Source of the DNA: Acidobacteriaceae bacterium | GTDB taxonomy: Bacteria > Acidobacteriota > Terriglobia > Terriglobales > Acidobacteriaceae | Direction of reading: 5' to 3' | DNA length: 34,783 nucleotides | NCBI GenBank assembly: GCA_003160215.1 | Contig: PLQW01000090.1 | Coordinates: 80,307-115,089, forward strand | Shown here: in pieces, positions 22,688 through 30,480 of the stretch | Position numbering within the stretch: position 1 is the stretch's first letter | Layout of the letters: every line of letters starts with the position of its first letter | The notes under the pieces: generated by a model | The model's input: the letters and a program-made list of their open reading frames with translations, nothing else | Databases searched by the model: none | What the model was told of the DNA's origin: nothing | Program-made: the position numbers and the translations under genes

Positions 22688-23662
22688 TCAGACCGACGGC
22701 CGTACGGTTTCCCGGGAGGAAACCAGTTCGGCAGCTTCTTTCGCCACTGCGGGATCGTCTCCGAAGGCCGCGAGCCAGGTGACGTCGGGCTCGCGGCGAA
22801 ACCATGTCATCTGCCGCTTGGCGTAGTTGCGATGCCCTTGCTGCGTCGCCGCCAGCGCCTGCTCGCGCGTAAGTTCTCCGCGCAGGAATTGTGTGGCCTG
22901 CTTGTAGCCGAGTGAGTCCAGTGGCGTGACGCTCTTGCGCTCGCCGTATCGCGCGAGCAGAGATTTTGTTTCTTCGATCAAGCCGTTGTCGAACATCTGG
23001 CAGGCCCGCTGATTGAGGCGCGCGTACAGCGCCTCGCGCTCCGGATTGAGCCCGATCCGCAGAATGCGAAATCCGCGCAAGGGATCGCGCCCGCGTAGCT
23101 CCCACAACTGGCTCATCGGCGCACGCGCAGCCAGGCATACCTCCACGGCGCGAATGATCTTGGGTGCGTCGTTAGGATGAATCTTCGCCGCAGCCGCGGG
23201 ATCCAGGCGAATGAGCACCTTGTGCAGATGAAGCGAGCCGCGCTCCTGCGCGCGTTCGCGTAAGCGTTCGCGCAATTCTTCCGAACGTTGCGGCCCTGGG
23301 AAGAGCCCGTCCAACAGCGCTCGCAAATAAAGACCCGTGCCACCAACTACGATGGGAAGCCGCTGGCGACCGGCGATTTCCTCAATGGCTGTTCTCGCCT
23401 GTCGCGCATACTCACCTGCGGTGAACGGCTGGTCGGGCTCAGCCACATCGAGAAGATGATGCGGCGCCAGCGCCCGTTGTTGCGGTGTTGGCTTGGCCGT
23501 TCCAACCTCGAAGTGACGATAGATGGCCACCGAATCGCAACTGACCACTTCGCCGGCGAACTGTTGCGCAAGAGCGATCGCGAGAGCCGATTTGCCCGAA
23601 CCTGTCGGTCCAAGAATAACGACAAGGAGCGGCTCAGATTGGATCGGAGGCAGAGTGCTCAT
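22688..23662 (-). CDS. miaA: tRNA dimethylallyltransferase
   Basis: A 324-residue protein with P-loop VVILGPTGSGKSALAIALAQ, then EVVSCDSVAIYRHFEVGTAK, PHHLLDVAEPDQPFTAGEYA and LPIVVGGTGLYLRALLDGLF. The tRNA-binding part has PKIIRAVEVCLAARAPMSQL and VTPLDSLGYKQATQFLRGEL, with RQMTWFRREPDVTWL. It transfers dimethylallyl to A37 of UNN-decoding tRNAs. Its ATG directly abuts the stop of the small membrane protein gene upstream, so they are probably cotranscribed. Confidence 0.96.
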   Translation of the reverse strand: MSTLPPIQSEPLLVVILGPTGSGKSALAIALAQQFAGEVVSCDSVAIYRHFEVGTAKPTPQQRALAPHHLLDVAEPDQPFTAGEYARQARTAIEEIAGRQRLPIVVGGTGLYLRALLDGLFPGPQRSEELRERLRERAQERGSLHLHKVLIRLDPAAAAKIHPNDAPKIIRAVEVCLAARAPMSQLWELRGRDPLRGFRILRIGLNPEREALYARLNQRACQMFDNGLIEETKSLLARYGERKSVTPLDSLGYKQATQFLRGELTREQALAATQQGHRNYAKRQMTWFRREPDVTWLAAFGDDPAVAKEAAELVSSRETVRPSV

Positions 23663-23854
23663 TCAACGCGCACCCCAGGGAATGGTCCGGCCGAAACGGA
23701 AGAACGCCAGGGCAAGGATGAAGACCACAAGGACGAGAAGGCCTAAAACTTTCGCGCGCTCACGCGAACGATATCGCGCCTTCCAATCTGCATCATGCTC
23801 GCGAGCATCGGAGTCAGGCTTTGATCCGGGCTGCTGGCCGGGGTTCACAGCCAC
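23663..23854 (-). CDS. Small single-pass membrane protein
   Basis: A 63-residue protein with a GTG start. A polar, charged N-terminal half (DAREHDADWKARYRSRERAK) precedes one membrane helix (VLGLLVLVVFILALAFFRFG) and a short basic tail. Topology is probably cytoplasmic N terminus. It lies immediately upstream of miaA with stop and start codons adjacent. I recognise no family. Confidence 0.6.
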   Translation of the reverse strand: MAVNPGQQPGSKPDSDAREHDADWKARYRSRERAKVLGLLVLVVFILALAFFRFGRTIPWGAR

Positions 23855-23951
23855 ATTCTACGCGTGAGAGTTGGCACTGGTGCAGTTTGAATTCTAGCGG
23901 CCTTGAACGCCTCTAACGGGACAAAGCTGGTAAACTTTCCTTGATCCTAGC

Positions 23952-23974
23952 GCACCCCTAATATAGGCTGGTGC
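23952..23974 (+). promoter_or_regulatory. Possible operator over the cassette promoter
   Basis: GCACC-CCT-AATAT-AGG-CT-GGTGC is an imperfect palindrome that encloses a -10-like TAATAT (23959-23964), about 75 bases before the first gene of the cassette. Autorepression through a palindrome at the -10 is usual for toxin-antitoxin operons; here it is only suggested. Confidence 0.3.
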
Positions 23975-24043
23975 GTCTACTTAGATGTGCCGTTGTATGT
24001 GTGTGCGCGTCCGGACCCTTCCTCTGGGGCGGGAGAGAAGCCA

Positions 24044-24556
24044 GTGGCTACCGCAAGCGAAGTCCTCAACAACTTTGGAATCGATAATTGGAACGCTAAG
24101 GTGTACGGCAGCCTCTCGACGGCTGCGCAGCTCTCGCTCTTAGTGAAAAATCGCGCCCAGGCGTTAAGGATGTCATACCTTCTCTGGAAGCTGAACTCGC
24201 AAACCGCAAAATTCTTTCAGGAAGTGGACGACGTTATGACGGGGAAACACGTCGCCGCGCAGACGCAGCCCTGTGAACCTATTTCACTCGAAAGGCTTGA
24301 ACAATCGAGAGATTCCTTGATCCAGCTCGGAATCAACCTAGGCAGGATTTACGAGGATGCGAGACGGAACAGATTAACCAATCATTCGCTGATTGCCGGA
24401 CCCGTAACCGCTCTTCGGGCACACGCCGATCATTTCCTTGAATTGGCAGAGTGGTTCGATTCGTTCCAACACATGGACGAGATCGAGCAAGCGTTTGCCA
24501 GCGCGCGCGAGGAAAAGCGCCTAGGCGAGGTGTACGACTTATCGCAGGTCCAGTGA
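24044..24556 (+). CDS. Unrecognised helical protein, putative antitoxin
   Basis: A 170-residue protein from a GTG start, chosen because GGGAG (24031-24035) is well placed; an in-frame GTG at 23987 would add 19 residues. It appears almost wholly helical: NFGIDNWNAKVYGSLSTAAQ, RMSYLLWKLNSQTAKFFQEV, LERLEQSRDSLIQLGINLGR, ALRAHADHFLELAEWFDSFQ. The C-terminal tail REEKRLGEVYDLSQVQ resembles the short toxin-wrapping tails of antitoxins. I see no ribbon-helix-helix, HTH-Xre, AbrB or Phd/YefM domain. It stops directly before the toxin start. It could be an antitoxin of a new type or an unrelated cargo gene. Confidence 0.65.
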   Translation: MATASEVLNNFGIDNWNAKVYGSLSTAAQLSLLVKNRAQALRMSYLLWKLNSQTAKFFQEVDDVMTGKHVAAQTQPCEPISLERLEQSRDSLIQLGINLGRIYEDARRNRLTNHSLIAGPVTALRAHADHFLELAEWFDSFQHMDEIEQAFASAREEKRLGEVYDLSQVQ

Positions 24557-24814
24557 TTGGCGCTGAAAGTCCAACTCGCGGGCACAGCGTTCAAATATCT
24601 CAACTCTCTCGACAAGCCCACAAGAGCCAGAATTAGGGACAAATTGGAGGCGATTGCGAAGGCCCCTGAAGACCCTCGCCTCTCTTACCCTCTCTCGGCC
24701 AGCACCAAGAGAAGCACCCGCATTGGCCCTTACAGGGTCCTATTCGAAATCGACGAGGAAACTCTTTTCGTTGCTCATATCGCTCCCCGGGGACAGGTTT
24801 ACCGTAAAGCCTGA
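24557..24814 (+). CDS. RelE/ParE-superfamily toxin
   Basis: An 85-residue protein. The TTG start follows the preceding TGA with no gap, implying translational coupling. The fold signature is complete: strand VQLAGTAFKYLNSL, helical hairpin DKPTRARIRDKLEAIAKAPE, then TRIGPYRVLFEIDEETLFVA and HIAPRGQVYRKA. RIGPYRVLF and the C-terminal HIAPRGQVY carry the Arg and Tyr residues usual in RelE mRNA interferases. It would cleave mRNA at the ribosome unless held by its antitoxin. ParE-like gyrase poisons share the fold and cannot be excluded. Confidence 0.88.
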   Translation: MALKVQLAGTAFKYLNSLDKPTRARIRDKLEAIAKAPEDPRLSYPLSASTKRSTRIGPYRVLFEIDEETLFVAHIAPRGQVYRKA

Positions 24815-24840
24815 ATTCAAACTGCACCACAGCGTGGGAG

Positions 24841-25920
24841 CTATTCGATATCGCCCTTTTGCGGGTTGTAGTAGAAGCGGAAACGCAATGCCAGATAGGG
24901 AGCGTGATATTCCGATGGCAACGGAGCGAACGGGTTCGAGGCGGTGATTCCGCCCCAGGCGGCGCGATCCAGCGACACGTCGCCCGACACTCCAGTGATC
25001 TTCATGCCTGCCACCCTGCCATCCGGCAGGATCGCGAACTCGATGGCAACCTTGCCGCGTTTGAGCAGTGGGGCACGCGCCGCTTCGGGGATGATGGTGT
25101 ACCAGTTTCTGCGCACGGCATCGACAACGCGGGAGAGATAAGGCCCGAAGTCAACGCCCTGGGTGTCGCTCAATACATCCAGGGCCCCTAGCGTCCTCGC
25201 TCTTCCACCCGGACCCGCCCCGTAATCGCCGCCACCACCGCCGTAAGAGCCGCCGCTGCCGCGATGCTCGGCAACCGAACGAGCGGCCTGCGCCGTGAGG
25301 TCGCCCGGCGTCTTCATCATCTGCGCGAAGTCAATCTGCTTGCCGCTGCCTTGATCTGGCATGGGCAGCTTGGGATTCGCCTGCGGCGTGGCCGACTGCA
25401 TCTGTGCCATCTGTTGCGACGGGTTCGGTTGCTGGCTGCCTTGCGGCGGTGGCGTCATCTGCGCCGACTGTGCGGGAGGCGCCGGCGGCCCTGCACGCCG
25501 TAACTCCTCCAGCGTCTTTTTGTCGATCGACGGATGCTGGCTCATCGCGATGCGGTTCTTGTCGGAAAGCTTGTCCGTCTTGGGCGCAACTTTGGGCGCT
25601 TTCTGCAGGTCGGGTGGCAGATCGAGATAGGTCATGTTCTGGTTCTTCATCAGGTCGGCCGTCGTGGCCAGATCGATGCTCTTGTAGCCGAAAATCTTCG
25701 GTGACATGACCAGAAAGATCACCACCATCATGTGCACGACGACGGAAATCCAGAAGGCTTCGCGCAGGCGCGAGCGCTCTAGGTCATCCTCTAGTTGGAG
25801 CAGCAGATGTGGCGTGAGGTCCAAGCCGGCAGGACCGTTGTCAGCCCACAAGGCGAGCTGCTGTTCTTCCTTGGTAGGGAGTTCTGTCGGTCTCTCTGGC
25901 GGTATTAAGATTGAAGCCAT
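24841..25920 (-). CDS. TonB-family energy-transducing protein
   Basis: A 359-residue protein. A cytoplasmic N terminus of about 55 residues precedes one membrane helix (AFWISVVVHMMVVIFLVMSP). The periplasmic linker is long and rich in Pro, Gln and Met, then Gly (SYGGGGGDYGAGPGG). The C-terminal TonB-like domain has GPYLSRVVDAVRRNWYTIIP, GKVAIEFAILPDGRVAGMKI, DRAAWGGITASNPFAPLPSE and LALRFRFYYN. It would couple the proton-motive force to outer-membrane transporters, or serve as a TolA/TonB-like structural link. No exbB/exbD is adjacent. It lies ahead of the small membrane protein and miaA on the same strand, separated from them by the inserted toxin cassette. Confidence 0.85.
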   Translation of the reverse strand: MASILIPPERPTELPTKEEQQLALWADNGPAGLDLTPHLLLQLEDDLERSRLREAFWISVVVHMMVVIFLVMSPKIFGYKSIDLATTADLMKNQNMTYLDLPPDLQKAPKVAPKTDKLSDKNRIAMSQHPSIDKKTLEELRRAGPPAPPAQSAQMTPPPQGSQQPNPSQQMAQMQSATPQANPKLPMPDQGSGKQIDFAQMMKTPGDLTAQAARSVAEHRGSGGSYGGGGGDYGAGPGGRARTLGALDVLSDTQGVDFGPYLSRVVDAVRRNWYTIIPEAARAPLLKRGKVAIEFAILPDGRVAGMKITGVSGDVSLDRAAWGGITASNPFAPLPSEYHAPYLALRFRFYYNPQKGDIE

Positions 25921-26072
25921 CCGTTTGGATCAAGTACGCCCTGAGCTCAACCACTTAGACGCCCCTCGACCCTCCGGAAGTACAATACTTCCCCGGTGAT
26001 GGAGCAACCGTAGTAAACCCGGTAGCCTGCTGCAAGTTTCTAGCTTCTATTTTCGCACAGGAGGAGTCCTTA

Positions 26073-26258
26073 ATGCGATTCGCCCGCTGGGGTCAGAGAG
26101 TTCCACTAAAGGTACTCGTGGATGAGTTGCCGAGTTGCCAGCAGATCGGAAGGAACGGAATTACTTCTCGCTTTGCCGACGATACGCCCCGGATATCGTT
26201 GGTCATCCCAGCCGGAAACGCCTCAGGCCGCTTCCGTTCAGATATCATGCTGGAGTGA
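26073..26258 (+). CDS. Small ORF coupled to the acetyltransferase gene
   Basis: A 61-residue ORF with an unusually good ribosome site: AGGAGGAG (26060-26067) then ATG. Its stop overlaps the GTG start of the acetyltransferase (GTGA), so ribosomes finishing it could start the next gene, which has only a weak Shine-Dalgarno. The product (WGQRVPLKVLVDELPSC, TPRISLVIPAGNASG) resembles no family I know. It could be a leader peptide, a small partner protein or a gene remnant. Confidence 0.45.
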   Translation: MRFARWGQRVPLKVLVDELPSCQQIGRNGITSRFADDTPRISLVIPAGNASGRFRSDIMLE

Positions 26259-26785
26259 CTCTGCAAACAATTCTCACTTCGCGGCTCATGCTGGTGCCCT
26301 CTACGCAAGCCTTGCTGAGCCTGGAGATGGCCGACATGGCGGCGTTCGCGAACCTGCTTGGGGTGTCTATCCCGGAGGACTGGCCACCCGGCGAATATGA
26401 CCGCGATGCCATGCAGTTCTTCATCGAGAAGTTGACGGAAGGTGGATCTGACGCAGTGGGTTGGTATGGTTGGTATGCGATCCGACAAGCCACACAACAC
26501 GAACCAGCCACCCTGGTTGGCGGCGGCGGCTATTTGGGCCCGCCAGATGAGACGGGCACCGTAGAGATTGGCTATTCCATCTCAGAACGATGGCGCGGGC
26601 AAAGTCTGGCACAGGAACTTGTTACCGCCCTGGTAGACAACGCACTTAGGAGTGGCGCAACGAAGATCATTGCTCACACCCGTCCTGATAATCCGGCCTC
26701 TGTCGCCGTGCTGAGGAAGTGCGGCTTCTGCCAAGCGCTCAGTACAGACCCACGCATGCTGCAATTCGACTACTCTCACTCATAG
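26255..26785 (+). CDS. GNAT-family N-acetyltransferase
   Basis: A 176-residue protein from the GTG that overlaps the upstream small [22 protein letters not shown] is typical of RimJ/RimL-type GNATs. [20 protein letters not shown] and [20 protein letters not shown] carry motif A with the acetyl-CoA pyrophosphate loop (WRGQSLA). [20 protein letters not shown] followed by CGF is motif B. It should acetylate an amine from acetyl-CoA; the substrate is not evident. A longer in-frame start at 26135 would translate the small ORF region out of frame and is disfavoured. Confidence 0.85.
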   Translation: MTLQTILTSRLMLVPSTQALLSLEMADMAAFANLLGVSIPEDWPPGEYDRDAMQFFIEKLTEGGSDAVGWYGWYAIRQATQHEPATLVGGGGYLGPPDETGTVEIGYSISERWRGQSLAQELVTALVDNALRSGATKIIAHTRPDNPASVAVLRKCGFCQALSTDPRMLQFDYSHS

Positions 26786-26877
26786 CGAACTTGTGCCTTT
26801 GGCTTGTCGCAATCCCAATTCTCGAGTAACGGGCAAATCGGAAACTGACCCAATCCACAAAAGGTACACTGTCTGCC

Positions 26878-28782
26878 ATGAAGTCAGTCATTGTCGGCAC
26901 CGCGGGCCACATTGACCACGGCAAGAGCGCGCTGGTACGGGCCCTTACCGGCATCGATCCCGACCGCCTGGAGGAGGAGAAGCGGCGCGGCATCACCATC
27001 GACCTGGGCTTCGCCAATCTCGACTTGCAAAGTCCCGATGGAGAGCCGATCCGCATTGGCTTGGTCGATGTGCCCGGCCACGAGCGCTTTGTGCGCAACA
27101 TGCTGGCCGGCGTCGGCGGCATCGATCTGGTGCTGCTGGTGGTGGCGGCCGACGAATCCGTCAAGCCCCAGACCCGCGAGCACTTCGAGATCTGCCGTCT
27201 GCTTGCGGTGCAGCGTGGCATTACCGTCCTCACCAAGGCCGACTTGGTTGACGCCGAGACCCTGCAAGTCGTCGGCATGGAAGTGGCAGAGTTCCTCCAA
27301 GGCTCGTTCCTCGATCCGGCAACTTCGCCGATTATCCCTGTCAGTTCCAAGACCGGCGCGGGACTCGACCAACTGCAACGCGAACTGGCGCGGCTGGCCG
27401 CCCAGGTTCCGGCCAAAGACTCCAGCGCAGTCTTCCGGCTGCCGATTGATCGCGTGTTCACCATGAAGGGTTTCGGAACGGTGGTTACCGGCACTCTGAT
27501 CTCGGGCACGGTCCACAAAGAGCAGGAAGTCGAAGTCCATCCTACCGGCAAGCGCCTGAGGGTGCGCGGAGTGCAGGTGCATGGGCACTCGGCGGAAGAA
27601 GCCATCGCCGGACAACGCACGGCGTTGAACCTCGCCGGCGTGGAAACCACTGAGCTCGCTCGCGGCATGATGCTGACGCCGCCAGAAATGTTCCATCCGG
27701 TGGTCCGCTTGGGAGTGCAGCTTGACCTGCTGCCTTCGGCAAGGCCACTGCGGCAGTATGCTCGCGTCCACTTGCACGTGTTCGCGGCGGAGACCATCGC
27801 GCGCGTGACCCTGCTGGGCGCAAAGCAGCTTCTGCACGGCGAGTCGGGATTCGCGCGCTTGAAGCTCGACCGTCCGATCGTGTTGTTCCCCGGCGACCGA
27901 TTCATCCTCCGGCAGTATTCGCCCGTGATCACCATTGGAGGAGGCCGCGTGCTCGACGCCGGCGACCCGCCGATACGTATTGCACGCGATCAAAGCTTGC
28001 CCTTTCTTCAGACCATCGCCAACGCCAGCCCCAGGGAAGCGCTGTTGGCGCGCATAAATCGGCGGCGGATTTTTGGACTCACCCTTGCCGAAGCCGTGGC
28101 GGAAACGGGATGGCTCCCCGCTCGCGTGCAACAGCTCGCCGCTGAACTAAAGCAGGCGGGCGAGATAGCGATTTTCGGCAACGTTCTGATCACCTCCCGC
28201 TGGCTGGAAAGAATTCGTCAGGACATCCTGTCCCTTGCCCGTCACTTCCATGACGCCAACCCTTTGCTGGCGGGAATCAACAAGGAAGAGCTTCGCGCAG
28301 CAAAGTGGGGCTATCCCGAGCTGTTCGATGGAGTCGTCGCTGCGTTGCTACGCGAAAAGAAGCTCGAAGCCGACGGCGAGCTGCTGCGACTTCCCGGCCG
28401 CGGCGTGGTTCTCCGCGACGAGGAGGCCGAATCGAAGTCGCAGATCGAGCAGGCCTTCGCCAAGGCAGGCTTGCAGGTCCCGGCGCTCAAGGACGTACTG
28501 GCCTCGCTGCCGGTGGACAAAGTGCGCGCGCAGAAGATTCTCACGCTGCTGCTGCGCGATCGCGTGCTGATCAAGCTTTCGGATGACCTGGTGTTTCATC
28601 GCGATGCGCTGGAAGCCATGCGCCGGCAGATTGTCGCGCAGAAAACGAAAACACCCAAGCTCAACGTGGGAAACTTCAAGGACCTCTTCGGGGTAACGCG
28701 GAAATACGCCATCCCTCTGCTCGAATATCTCGATCGCGAGCGGGTGACGCGCCGCGTGGGGGACGAGCGGGTCATTCTCTGA
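26878..28782 (+). CDS. selB: Selenocysteine-specific elongation factor SelB
   Basis: A 634-residue protein. The GTPase domain has [55 protein letters not shown] and [12 protein letters not shown]. Domains II/III follow with [40 protein letters not shown] and [20 protein letters not shown]. The C-terminal half holds tandem winged helices ([58 protein letters not shown]) that bind the SECIS hairpin of selenoprotein mRNAs. It delivers Sec-tRNA to UGA codons. No selA, selD or tRNA-Sec is visible in this window. Confidence 0.95.
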   Translation: MKSVIVGTAGHIDHGKSALVRALTGIDPDRLEEEKRRGITIDLGFANLDLQSPDGEPIRIGLVDVPGHERFVRNMLAGVGGIDLVLLVVAADESVKPQTREHFEICRLLAVQRGITVLTKADLVDAETLQVVGMEVAEFLQGSFLDPATSPIIPVSSKTGAGLDQLQRELARLAAQVPAKDSSAVFRLPIDRVFTMKGFGTVVTGTLISGTVHKEQEVEVHPTGKRLRVRGVQVHGHSAEEAIAGQRTALNLAGVETTELARGMMLTPPEMFHPVVRLGVQLDLLPSARPLRQYARVHLHVFAAETIARVTLLGAKQLLHGESGFARLKLDRPIVLFPGDRFILRQYSPVITIGGGRVLDAGDPPIRIARDQSLPFLQTIANASPREALLARINRRRIFGLTLAEAVAETGWLPARVQQLAAELKQAGEIAIFGNVLITSRWLERIRQDILSLARHFHDANPLLAGINKEELRAAKWGYPELFDGVVAALLREKKLEADGELLRLPGRGVVLRDEEAESKSQIEQAFAKAGLQVPALKDVLASLPVDKVRAQKILTLLLRDRVLIKLSDDLVFHRDALEAMRRQIVAQKTKTPKLNVGNFKDLFGVTRKYAIPLLEYLDRERVTRRVGDERVIL

Positions 28783-28848
28783 TAGGGATATTTACTTGAC
28801 GCCACCTGACCAACCCCTCTAACACAGTCGAAACTCACGAGCGCGCTA

Positions 28849-29712
28849 CTACAGCCCTACTTCGATCCTTGACCGTGGATCGAGGTAATCCCGCAGGCCG
28901 TCGCCAATGAAGTTGAACGACAGCACCGCCAGCATGACTGCGGCGGCGGGGAAAAGTACCAGGTGGGGCGAATCGAACAGGTGGGAGCGCCCGTCGTTCA
29001 GCATCGAACCCCAACTTGCCGCCGGAGGCGGGACACCCAGCCCGAGGAAGCTCATGGTGGCTTCCGCCAGGATGGCGCCCGCCATTCCGATGGCCGCCTG
29101 CACGATAATGGGCTGAATGATGTTCGGCAGGATGTGCCTAACGATGATCCGCAAGTCGCTTGCGCCCAGTGCGCGCGCGGCTTCCACGAATTCGCGCTCG
29201 CGGACCGCCAGCACCTGAGCGCGGACCAATCGCGCATAGCCTACCCATCCTCCAATCGATAACGCTAGGATCAGATTGAAGATGCCGGGGCCGAGAAAGG
29301 CGACAAACGCGATCGCCAGCAGGATTCCAGGGAACGACATGAAAGCGTTCATCACGACCACGTTGAGCACGCGGTCGGTGACTCCGCCATAGTAGCCCGC
29401 AATCGAGCCGAAGATCAGTCCCAGCGTGAGGGACGCTGCCACCACGCAACTTCCCACCAGCATCGAGATGCGGGCTCCGTAGATGATGCGCGAGAGGATG
29501 TCGCGGCCTAGTTCGTCGGTGCCAAACCAGTGTGAGGCCGAGGGCCCCATGAGTCGCGCCGGCAGGTCGATCTGCGCGGGATCCTGCGGAGCGATCCAGG
29601 GCGCGAACAGAGCGCACAACAAGAAGATGGCGACCATTACGAGACCCGCAGTTGCGAGCAGGTTATAGCCGGCAGCCCGACGGAGCGAAACAAGTTGTGC
29701 GGTGGACGCCAT
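28849..29712 (-). CDS. ABC transporter permease, DppC/OppC type
   Basis: A 287-residue protein with six likely membrane helices. N-terminal OppC-type segment (LLATAGLVMVAIFLLCALFA, PWIAPQDPAQIDLPARL), HWFGTDELGRDILSRIIYGA, RISMLVGSCVVAASLTLGLI and MSFPGILLAIAFVAFLGPGI. The EAA loop is VEAARALGASDLRIIVRHIL PN, and the C terminus has ATMSFLGLGVPPPAASWGSM plus IGDGLRDYLDPR. Such permeases import di-/oligopeptides or related solutes with a DppB partner, two ATPases and a binding protein. None of these is next to it, so it is an orphan here and its substrate is unknown. Confidence 0.92.
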   Translation of the reverse strand: MASTAQLVSLRRAAGYNLLATAGLVMVAIFLLCALFAPWIAPQDPAQIDLPARLMGPSASHWFGTDELGRDILSRIIYGARISMLVGSCVVAASLTLGLIFGSIAGYYGGVTDRVLNVVVMNAFMSFPGILLAIAFVAFLGPGIFNLILALSIGGWVGYARLVRAQVLAVREREFVEAARALGASDLRIIVRHILPNIIQPIIVQAAIGMAGAILAEATMSFLGLGVPPPAASWGSMLNDGRSHLFDSPHLVLFPAAAVMLAVLSFNFIGDGLRDYLDPRSRIEVGL

Positions 29713-29735
29713 GCAGCATCATGTTAAATGAATAT

Positions 29736-29761
29736 GGCGGCGTTCTTGCGAAAGCGCCGCC
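29736..29761. terminator. GC-rich hairpin between the secreted protein and the permease gene
   Basis: GGCGGCG (29736-29742) pairs with CGCCGCC (29755-29761), with an inner TTC-TTGC-GAA. It lies downstream of the gene ending at 29790 on the minus strand. There is no T run, so factor-independent termination is uncertain. Confidence 0.4.
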
Positions 29762-29789
29762 AAGTAGTTGGGGACTTGCGACCGAGCAC

Positions 29790-30233
29790 CTACTTCATGG
29801 TGACGTTTCGTATCAGATAGCTGGCGACCTGCCGCCCGTTCTCGACGCGCTTGTCAATCACCTGCTGCTCTTTGCTCTTGTCGCCATATTGTTTCATCCG
29901 CAGGTCCAGTACTTTCATCCCAAGACCATCGAGAGCGGCCATGTTTTTGTAGGTTAGGGAGATTCCGATGTCCCAGTCGTCGATACTGGCTTTCGTCTGG
30001 TTAAAGAAAACCTGATAGCCCTCGATGAGCCCGGCGATCTTCTCGGCGTCCCAGATCGGCTTGATGTTGTTCTTCACGTCGTCCATGAACGCGTTGAAGT
30101 GCCCGGGAAGAATGTGGACCAACGTGACACGTTCCACTGTGCCCTCGGTGTATTGGTCCTGTGCTGCCGCCGTGGCCAGAGATAGAAGAGAGAAACACAA
30201 TGCTGCTACTGCGAGCCGCAAAGCTTGCTTCAT
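29790..30233 (-). CDS. Small exported hypothetical protein
   Basis: A 147-residue protein with a signal peptide (KQALRLAVAALCFSLLSLAT, cleavage near TAAAQ). The mature part has VERVTLVHILPGHFNAFMDD, VKNNIKPIWDAEKIAGLIEG, YQVFFNQTKASIDDWDIGIS, LTYKNMAALDGLGMKVLDL. The layout recalls small exported dimeric alpha/beta (ABM-like) folds, but I cannot assign a family. No Cys is present in the mature sequence. Monocistronic, with a hairpin after its end. Confidence 0.72.
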   Translation of the reverse strand: MKQALRLAVAALCFSLLSLATAAAQDQYTEGTVERVTLVHILPGHFNAFMDDVKNNIKPIWDAEKIAGLIEGYQVFFNQTKASIDDWDIGISLTYKNMAALDGLGMKVLDLRMKQYGDKSKEQQVIDKRVENGRQVASYLIRNVTMK

Positions 30234-30480
30234 GTACAGCCTCCTTGTTTTGTGATGTCCGGAGTGTGCCTTATCTGCGGTATCCCGTAAAGCGAAAACT
30301 GGTAGGCTCGCCGGGTTCCTGCACGCTGTGCGCTTCCTTAAACGTTGATGGAGGACAGCTCCATCGCGAATCGGGAAGGGCAGCGTGAACTTAAGCCGCG
30401 AAATGGCACAACTCTCGCAGTATCAGCGTCCAAGGACTAGAATCGTGGGTTCAGAGGCATGCCCCTCGGGTAATCGGCCC

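Larger units (their letters stand above)
23878..24829. mobile_element. Toxin cassette bracketed by a perfect 17-bp inverted repeat
   Basis: TGGTGCAGTTTGAATTC at 23878-23894 is repeated exactly in inverse orientation at 24813-24829. The 952-base segment holds only the putative antitoxin and RelE-like toxin genes and their leader. It is on the opposite strand to both neighbours and has visibly lower GC. It lies between the TonB-like gene (stop at 24841) and the small gene at 23854. No transposase and no clear target-site duplication are seen, so it may be a non-autonomous element or a cassette flanked by recombination sites. Confidence 0.5.
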
